NCBI RefSeq assembly: GCF_003086295.3
Contig: NC_092045.1
Coordinates: forward strand, 19,947,758 to 20,011,757
From: Arachis hypogaea
Taxonomy: Eukaryota > Streptophyta > Magnoliopsida > Fabales > Fabaceae
Direction: 5' to 3'
Length of the DNA: 64,000 nucleotides
How positions within the stretch are numbered: the first letter of the stretch is position 1; every line of letters begins with the position of its first letter. Shown here one piece after another: positions 56,471 to 64,000 of this stretch. The translations under genes and the position numbers were made by a program. The notes under the pieces were generated by a model that saw nothing but the letters and a program-made list of their open reading frames with translations, was not told the origin of the DNA and ran no database searches.

Positions 56471-56875
56471 ATGGCTGATAAACAAGCGCTTACTAACAAT
56501 GCAAGTGGGTCTGAAGTTGGGAGCATTCCTACTCTATCAAGTGTTGTTGGATCTACACCAGAAGAATCAACAAGAGGAGGAGATACAAATACCAATCCAG
56601 CTTCAAGTGATGTTCCTTCTTTGGCGACAGCAGCACAATCTAGCCAGTCAGGTAAAAAAAAGTCTAATAAACCCCCTTCTATTGTTTGGGATCACTTCAA
56701 AAAAAATGATGAGGAAACTAAGGCTCAATATAAACATTGTTTGAAATGGTTACAATGTCATAGTCGTAGGGATGGGACCTCTAACCTAAAAAAACATATT
56801 GGAACTTGTGCGAAGAACCCAGAAAATCATGTTGATAAAAATAGAAAACTCTTGTGTTCACAAATTCTAATTTAG
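56471..56875 (+). pseudogene. hAT transposase N-terminus with BED-type zinc finger
   Basis: Starts MADKQALTNNASGSEV; the preceding TTAATTGTAG (56438-56447) could be an intron end, so a non-coding 5' exon (CT-rich leader from about 55730) is possible. Ser/Thr-rich up to residue 70, then a BED finger (PPSIVWDHFKK..KHC..RRDGTSNLKKHIGTC). The first Cys of the C-x2-C pair reads Tyr (QYKHC), so zinc binding is doubtful. A stop at 56873 and a frame change separate it from the catalytic part. Confidence 0.75.
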
Positions 56876-56940
56876 AAGAACCACCAATATTAAAGGCAGT
56901 AGACTTTAATCAAGATCGGTGAAGGCTTGCACTTTGTAAG

Positions 56941-58652
56941 ATGGTGATAATTGATGAGCTTCCATTTAGGTTTGTGAAAAATACTGCTTTTAGGGGCTTT
57001 TGTGGTGAAATGCAACCTCAATTTAAGATTCCAAGTCGTATGATAGTTGCTAGGGATTGTATGCAGTTGTATGTAGAGGAAAAAACCAAACTTAAGTCTC
57101 TTTTGGAGCTAAATCATCAGATGGTTTCTTTAAATACTGATACTTGGATGTCTGTTCAAAACATGAACTATATGTGTGTAACAGCTCATTATATTGATGA
57201 TGAGTGGGCATTGAATAAGAAGATCTTGTCTTTTAATTTGATTGTTGATTATACTGGTGTCACCATAGGAAAAGCTTTAGAGAAATGTTTAAAAGATTGG
57301 GGTATTCGAAAACTTTGTACTGTAACTGTGGATAATGCTAGTGCAAACTTTGTTGCTGTGAATACTTCGGTTAAAATCATGCGAGAATGGAATAGTTGTA
57401 CTATGTTGGGTGGGGAATTCGTTCATTTAAGATGTGCTGCTCATATTTTAAATTTGACTGTTTGTGATGGTTTAAAAGATCTACAGTCATCTATTGCTAG
57501 GATTAGAACTTCTTGTAAGTTTGTGAAGTCATCTCCGTCTAGGTTAGCAACCTTTAGGAGGTGTGCACATGAGGCAAACATTACGAGTCGACAAATGATT
57601 ATTCTTGATGTGCCAACGAGGTGGAATTCTACTTATATGATGTTGGAAGTGGCCAAAAAATTTGAAAAGGCATTTGCTCGTCTTGCTAGGGAAGATGCTC
57701 ATTTTGAAAGATACCTTGAAGATGATGAGGGGGCCTCTAGTGATGAAGATTGGAGTAGAGCTTGTATCTTTATACATTTTTTACAACTTTTCTATCATGC
57801 AATGATTTCATTCTCTAGTTCTTTGAATGTCACTTCAAATGATTTTTTCCATGTATTGCGTAAGATTTTATGCACTTTGAACAAATGGATTATGAGTGAT
57901 GATTTAGTGTTGAATGGAATGGCATCAACGATGAAGGCTAAATTTGATAAGTATTGGGATGATTCTGATCATTCTTATACTTCTACTCCTTTGACTTCAG
58001 TGAACAAGCTATCTCTGAACTATCTATTACTTGTTGTTGTTTATGTTGATCTGCGGTATAAATTGGAATATATTCAGTTTACTTTGTCTGAGATGTATGG
58101 TCAAGGTGAGAAATCTTCAAGGATCTTTAGAAAATTAAAGGATATCATTGCTGAATTGTTTGAGCAATATAGCATATGGAATCTGTGACCCCTTGAAGAC
58201 ACTCAAGATGCTAGTATTTCTTCGGATACTACACCAAATCCTAGTGTAGAGATGAGTGAGAATGATAGTATTACGATTGAAGATCCTATGAGCAAGTGGA
58301 AGCAAACTCAAAGGATAAAACTAAGTGAGTTAAAGAAAAATGAAATGGATAGGTATTTAGAAGATGAAGTGGCCGAAGATTTTAGTGGATTTGATATATT
58401 GAGATGGTAAAGAGGAAAGACTTTGAGGCATCGTGTTCTCTCTTGCATGGCTAGAGATATATTAGCTATTCCTGTTTCTACTATGGCATCTGAGTCAGTT
58501 TTTAGCATGGGAGGTCATGTCCTTGACTCTTATCGCAGTTATTTAGTCCCACCACTATAGAGGCGTTAATTTGCACTCAAAATTGGTTGAATTCTGCTAA
58601 GATATTCGTTGAGCTTGATGAAGGAGATGCCGCTGTTGATTCAGGTATATAA
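56941..58652 (+). pseudogene. hAT transposase catalytic domain and dimerisation domain, broken
   Basis: Open from 56941 to 58188: FVKNTAFRGFCGEMQPQFKI, LNTDTWMSVQNMNYMCVTAH, TVDNASANFVAV, RCAAHILNLTVCDGL and DVPTRWNSTYMMLE are the RNase H-like core blocks of Ac/DAYSLEEPER-type transposases. A stop ends this at 58186. The hAT dimerisation domain follows in pieces: VLSCMARDILAIPVSTMASE and SVFSMGGHVLDSYRS with a TAA before it (near 58408) and a TAG after VPPL (near 58558), then LICTQNWLNSAKIF. Not functional. Confidence 0.82.
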
Positions 58653-59313
58653 TGAATTGGTTCATTTATATTTTATTAATTATTATTCATCTTTTGTCTT
58701 TCATTTTAGAGCATTGACATACCATGACATATTTTGTTATTGTTGAATTGAATAAAATTTTTTGGTGTTACTAGTGTCGGAGATCCTGAAGTTCAAAGTG
58801 GAATGCAATTTCATCAACCATCTTAGGTATTTAATAGTGCTTGTATTGAAATATAATAATTTATTATTCTAACATGTTTTACTAATTTTTCTCACTTGTT
58901 ATTTCTTAATAGGAATGAATGCTTGCTGATATAGTGTCAATTGAAAGACTAGAAGAGACATGTCAATTGGAACTTGCTGAGTTGCTGTTTTAGTATGCTG
59001 AGATTGCTGTTTTAGTATGATTTAGTGTATTGAATTGCTGAGTTGCTGTTTTAGTATGTTTTAGTATGTTAAATTACAGATTTAGTGTGTTGTTTCACTA
59101 AGTGTTGTCATGAATTTTATGATATTTTATTTTTAATTTTTAATTTTTAATTTTATGATATTTATGGACATTTTTTGCAAAAACAACCAAAAATAGGGTC
59201 TTAAAACAAATTTTTTATTATACGAATATATCCGATATCCGATCTGATGGGAGCAATGCAGATCGGATAGAATGTTAGCCTATATCCGATCTGATCCGAT
59301 CCGTGTGCAGCCC

Positions 59314-59660
59314 TATTTGAACCACCACGTGCTTCTGAACCTCCACGTGCTTCCAAACCACCGCGTGCTTCTCAACCACCGCATACAAAATTCTTTGATT
59401 TAAACGAATATGCGCAGGAGGAAGAGGGGTTCGGAGATGATGATATGTTGCATGAGTATTATTGTGGTGGAGAGAATACTCAGAACATGAGTGCTTCCGG
59501 TATTTATGACACCGGTAGAGACAGCGGGCCGGATGCTGGTGCTTTTGAGGCTTGTGGGGAGTGGTGGACTTAGTGGTCAGGATACGGGTGCTTCTGAGGG
59601 TCATCCATATAATCTATGGACAGCATTCGCTCCCCCAAAGAAATACACCCCCATCATATT
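59314..59660 (+). pseudogene. PMD gene C-terminal part, resumes after the hAT insertion
   Basis: Begins in an 18-bp minisatellite coding for PPRAS(E/K/Q) (59319-59390); its first unit is on the left side of the hAT. Then KFFDLNEYAQEEEGFGDDDM, an acidic segment, and EACGEWWT before a TAG. The FDLNEY motif and acidic end fit transposon-borne PMD proteins. No domain with enzymatic motifs is seen. Confidence 0.6.
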
Positions 59661-59699
59661 ATTTAAAAAAAGCGAAGAAGTTGATTTAGAAGAAATAGC

Positions 59700-59895
59700 C
59701 TATTGCACGTTTCTTTGTATTATTGTCTTTATTATTGTACATTTCTTTCTATTGTTGTCTTTATTATTGTATATTTGATTTTATCTTTGGACGTTTCCTT
59801 TTATTCTTGTCTTTATTGTTGTACGTTTGATTTTATATTTAGACATTTCTGTTTGTTCTTATCTTTATTATTGTAAGTTTGATTTTGTTTTATTT
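59700..59895. repeat. Degenerate tandem repeat between convergent genes
   Basis: Units built on TTTCTTT.TATTGTTGTCTTTATTATTGTA followed by TTTGATTTTAT, with imperfect periods of about 35-60 bases. It lies between the convergent PMD and MULE genes, where their 3' ends would be. Confidence 0.6.
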
Positions 59896-59959
59896 TAACG
59901 CATACATAAAAAAGTGCACATGCTTAAATGTGTAAAAAAATTACATAAAAGAGTTAACA

Positions 59960-62044
59960 TGTATAAATACATAAAAAATTTGACATGCATAAATACATAT
60001 ACTTGTCAATCAAGATGCTGGTTGGTACAACATGCAAGAACGTGGCGACATGGAAGCTGCTTGACCTGAAAATGACGGTATCGCAATATCGTTGCGCAAG
60101 ATTAACAGTGTATATAGAACCGTCTCGCATTTCATGAATCTCAAACATCCCATTGTGCCTGTTGAACCGGTTCACAACTATGTTTCCTGCATGTCAAAAA
60201 CTTTCTTCAACTCATTGGGTGGCAAATTTCAAATACATGAATCCGTTACGAATGCGCTCATGAGCCTCGACACTCTTCTGAGTAAACAATTCGTTTAGCC
60301 AATAGAAAGTAGATCAAATAATGGCAATCATAGGAAGGTTGCGGGTACCCTTAAGATAAAATTTATATACTCTACCAAATTCGTCACCATATGACCCTAA
60401 CAATGACCCCCATCAAATGCCAACACCCATTTTTCAACAGCGATCTCATCGCACCGTTGAGTATATGCCTCATCGCACTCTTTAAGCCTTTAGTAGTTTT
60501 TATTGTACTCCTACTCCGTCCTAGATTAGGCTATAAAGCAAACCATGTTATCATAAATAGACACCAAAAATCACTAAGAATAGAACTATAATAGCAAATT
60601 CAAATACCTATGTTAACCACGAGTTTATACAAGTGTGGAGCCTTAAACCTCCTTAAAAAACTGGATCCAATGTGCCTGATGTAGAACATGTGCCATGCTT
60701 TTGGCGGTGCGCCATTACTATGAGCTACTACTGCATCGATGGAGTTATGGCGATCAGATAATGCCCACGCCATCTTAAGTAACAACATATTTTTGCAAAT
60801 TAATAAGGAGAAACTCCTACACATTTGCTGTCTCACCTTCCACGATGGCAAAAGCAATCGGCACAATATTTTGTTTGCCATCTTGTGCAACTGTAACTAA
60901 AAGTGCACCTTTATATTTTCCATAAAGGTGTGTGCCATCAACCTGCACCAATGACTTGCAGTGTCTAAATACTGTAATACATGGATAGAAGCTCCAAAAC
61001 ACTCGATGGAAAACTTTGACACCATTCACTTCCTCACTCTCATGTCAAACAAGTAGAGTTTTTATTTGAACACGAGATCTTGGCATCTTGGCGCATATTA
61101 TTTTTAACCACACTAGTAGAGTCTGGTAAGAAACTACTTAATCACCAAAAACTTTTGAAATGGACTTTCACTTTGTCAACCAAGCCTTGCGGTAACTTAC
61201 AATATAGTTAAACCTAGATTGAACTTCTGCAATAATAGATTTTACCTTTATCAATGGGTCTACCTCAATCAATGGCTTGATAGCATCTGCAATTGTGTTT
61301 GAGTCCAATTTATCATGATCTTGTGAAATCGTCCCACGGTGCATGCGTGTTTGTCATTGAGTCTCCTAATCTCCCAACAACTTTTCTTCTGGATCAAGCT
61401 AGCTCGGATAAGCCAATCGCATCCTATACCATACCTCTTGTATTTTGCATAGAATTTCTACAGCTCTAACTCATACAATATGTAATCAACTCCTCTAGAG
61501 ATAGTGTAACTTTTGATTGCAGAGATTATCGACTTTGTAGAACCAAATTCCATTTCGATACTAAACTCACCATCTTCCACCACAACATTGCCTTCACCTA
61601 TTAAATGTGAACCACTATTAGTCGGTCAAGGCTAAATAAAGAAATGGTAATGGTAACCTTAATTAATAAGCATAACATACCCAAATTTGCATACTCAGGA
61701 AATTTTGGAGCATGTATGGTTGCGAGATCCAGGGTTCGCATAAAAGACGAAACACCAAAGAGGTGCTGCTTGACAACTGCATCTACTTCATTTTGCACCG
61801 CCAGCTTACCTGCCTCGTCTTTGTCATCGACTTCGTAGTTGGCTTTGAATTTTACTTCACTGTCATTGTTATCTTCTTCCCAATCTATATCTCCGAGTTC
61901 ATCCATATTCACCTCCTCGCCAATCGCGTCCAGCCCCAAATGTTGTTCAAACCCAATGTTCAATTCCATCATTGGCACATGAAATCGGGTTTGTTGATGA
62001 ATATAGAACAATTTTTGTATACATGCGGCATCAGTGATGGACAT
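59960..62044 (-). pseudogene. MULE (Mutator-like) transposase, broken
   Basis: In coding direction from 62044: an acidic N-terminal part ending FGVSSFMRTLDLATIHAPKF; a degenerate MuDR-type middle region (61030-61600); the MULE core VFWSFYPCITVFRHCKSLVQ, VDGTHLYGKYKGALLV and PIAFAIVEGE; ALSDRHNSIDAVVA and AWHMFYIRHIGSSFLRRFK; VLAFDGGHC; then VNRFNRHNGMFEIHEM and a SWIM-finger remnant with LPCRHVLACC in another frame. Frameshifts and stops occur near 60830, 60600, 60410 and 60050. It belongs with the convergent PMD pseudogene, a pairing known from PMD-carrying MULEs. Confidence 0.8.
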
Positions 62045-62414
62045 TATTTGAAATTGTATTAGCCCACCAAATACTTGTACAAGAATCCTGTATAAAATGT
62101 TGTTTACTCTCTTTGAAATATGACTTTGTATATTCTCACAAAGACCATTTCACAATTCTACAAAACTCATGGTGCATGGAATAGCAAATAAAAAAGAACA
62201 TTCACAAATAAAAGTCACTCTCTTGTATGTGTTTGGTAAGATCTCACCATTATAATATATTCGCAAATTTGTAATACTTCCATAGCCTCAATCTCACCTC
62301 ATCCAATTTTTGACACTATTAATTGTGTCGAAAAAAAATCACAAGTACAAAAGAGAGATAAATGGTAATGATATTTATAGGAAAGACTCTCAAGATAAAA
62401 TATTTTATTTAATC
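62045..62414. other. AT-rich DNA upstream of the MULE transposase
   Basis: No gene recognised. It would hold the transposase promoter. Confidence 0.4.
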
Positions 62415-62660
62415 AAAATGCAACCTGCGTTTACAAAGCGCAACCTGTGTTTTGCAGGTTTTATAATAAAAAAGATTAATATTACAAAACGCAGGTATGT
62501 TTTGTGAAGTTCAAAATGAAAAAAAAAAATGAAAAGGGTAAATCGCGACCTGCATTTTCTAGGTTGCATGTTAAAATAATATTAAAACGCTAATTGCAAC
62601 ATGCGTTTTGCAAGATTAAAATTTAAAAAAAATATGAAATTAAATCGCATACTACGTCTT
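62415..62660. repeat. GCGTTTTGCAGGTT-type direct and inverted repeats, probable MULE subterminal zone
   Basis: At least five related units: GCAACCTGCGTTTACAAAGC, GCAACCTGTGTTTTGCAGG, ACAAAACGCAGG, GCGACCTGCATTTTCTAGG and GCAACATGCGTTTTGCAAG. They lie on the 5' side of the MULE transposase. The matching left end was not found. Confidence 0.5.
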
Positions 62661-62884
62661 GTAATGATATCATAATAACAGTGTAAATAATTTATATACA
62701 TCTATTTTATTGTGTAGTACCAATATTTTTTGGAGAGTGTTACCATAAATATACAAATGATATAAATTTATGAATATTTTAATTTGTGGTTCTTTGGAGC
62801 ACTACGTGAAAACTAATGTGGGGGTCTCTATTAACAAGTTACTAAATTTTTTATATTAGACCGTGACTTTATAACTGTCATTAG
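62661..62884. other. AT-rich DNA, no feature seen
   Basis: Nothing recognisable between the repeats and the second hAT-like end. Confidence 0.4.
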
Positions 62885-64000
62885 TAGGGTGTAAGTTATC
62901 GAATCGAACCGAAATTTACCGCGAAATCGAACCGAAATTTACAACAATCGAATGAAAAGTCGAAAAAACTAATTTTTTTGGTCTTTTTCAAATTAAACCG
63001 ATCAGTTCGGCTCTGTTTTTGGTTGGTTTAGAGAAAACCAAACCAAATCAAGAAATAGGTTCAGAAATGCTTGTTTTTACAAATTTTCCCTTTAACCTGA
63101 TAACCAAACCTCCAAATCCCTAACTTAGCACTCAGCGCAGCCACAACCCCACAACACAATCCATCAGTAAACTCATTTCCATCTTTCTCCTCCATGCCTG
63201 AGACTCTGAGAGAATGAGAGCCAGAGAGCTGAGAGCGTCGTCATCTAGTCACCGTGAAGGACGTCGTCAATTTCTATCACAGGCGTTGTAGAGAGATGAG
63301 AGCGTCGTCGTTTATCCATAGTCTTCACGCCATCGTCTAGCTTTCGTCGATCTCCGTCTAAGCCGTTCTTCTCCGTCGCCGAGCAAACCCTTAGTCTGAG
63401 CCTTCTTCTGCAACTCACAATGTCGTCTTCTGAGGTTAGTAACTTGGTTTTTTCACAATTTGTTGTAAGTTATTAGATGTTCTTATTGCTGGTCTATTTG
63501 AATTTTGAAATATGTTACTGTTGTTGTTTGTATGACCGATATGATCCACACAATCATAACCATACGATACTGTATGTGTTTTAGATTTAAAGTTTTCAAC
63601 TACCATTCTTATTTATCCTTATTTTCATTAAAAGCTCTGATAATGAGAAGAGGAATCAACGAAGTAACAACAACGAATTGAAGAAGCTTGCTACCAATAT
63701 ATATCATCGTTGACTTGACTTGACTTCACTTGCCTCTTTGTATATATATACTTCTCATCACAATTTTAATTATAAATCCACTTGATTTAATTTGTTAAAT
63801 TTTTACTTCTTTATATTATATCAACAAAGATTCCAATTCTGAATATTAACTCATACAACCAAAATAAAAAAATTTGGCGGTTACAGAGGTTTTTTTTCCT
63901 ACTTAGTTGCTGCCCGGCCACTTGAATCCTAATTACATTTTCTTTTCGATTAAATTTCAAGACTGGTTTTGTCTCCCTGATCTTTGGTTTTTTCACAATT
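62885..64000 (+). mobile_element. Second hAT-like element, left end only
   Basis: Opens TAGGGTGTAAGTTATCG, followed by repeats of ATCGAACCGAAATTTAC and AACCAAACCAAATC, typical of hAT subterminal zones, then a CT/GA-rich leader (63180-63420) like that of the first hAT. An ATG at 63422 (MSSSE) followed by GTTAGT may be a short first exon. The rest is beyond the window. The 8-bp duplication cannot be tested. Confidence 0.5.

Larger units (their letters stand above)
55520..59313 (+). mobile_element. hAT DNA transposon, complete ends, degenerate transposase
   Basis: 3794 bp. The terminal inverted repeats TAGGGCTGCACA and TGTGCAGCCCTA are flanked by a perfect 8-bp duplication TTTGAACC (55512-55519 and 59314-59321), the hAT signature. 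Subterminal zones (55560-55680 and 59220-59300) carry many copies of ATCCGATC, likely transposase-binding sites. The transposase gene is in the + direction and broken. Confidence 0.92.

Noticed and set aside
59275..59604. His/Arg-rich minus-strand frame
   Set aside because: Antisense of the PPRAS minisatellite and PMD C-terminus.

Overview
This is nuclear DNA of a flowering plant, and almost all of it is transposable elements. The LTRs that open TGATGAGCGGATAATTTAT, the tRNA-Asp primer sites and the recurring GGCGTTTAACGCC palindromes match what I know of abundant Ty3-gypsy families in peanut (Arachis). That species call comes from memory, not from a search. No intact host gene is visible.

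Positions 1-50399 are one nest of LTR retrotransposons whose joints can be read to the base. The 3' end of element C (+ strand, internal part 1-467, LTR from 468) is split by element B (- strand, 2055-50364, target duplication GGCGC); C's LTR resumes and ends at 50399. B is split by element A (- strand, 9356-47289, duplication GTAGG/ATAGG). A is split twice: in pol by a Ty1-copia Sirevirus (+ strand, 16521-24984, duplication ATCTT), and in gag by element D (+ strand, 26815-44744, duplication CATAC). D is presented as LTR-body-LTR-body-LTR. Its middle LTR holds a 1000-N gap, and the array is probably an assembly duplication of one element, although real unequal crossing-over would look the same.

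A is a gag-pro-RT-RNaseH-IN element with several lesions. B has gag and protease but no reverse transcriptase. D has gag-pro-RT-RNaseH but no integrase, and its 3' third is of B type. The Sirevirus has gag, RT-RNaseH and an envelope-position ORF but has lost integrase. No element here shows an intact integrase, so any recent movement must have used proteins supplied by others. LTR divergence falls from the outer to the inner elements, in agreement with the nesting.

Positions 50400-64000 are a different landscape: AT-rich DNA with a possible 17-codon exon, a degenerate LTR-like repeat (51121-52240), microsatellites, an isolated HOOKLESS1-like acetyltransferase fragment (52894-53229), a broken plant-mobile-domain gene (53700-55519 and 59314-59660) split by a complete hAT transposon (55520-59313, 8-bp duplication TTTGAACC), a convergent broken MULE transposase gene (59960-62044, - strand) with GCGTTTTGCAGGTT-type repeats beyond it, and the left end of a second hAT-like element running off the window.
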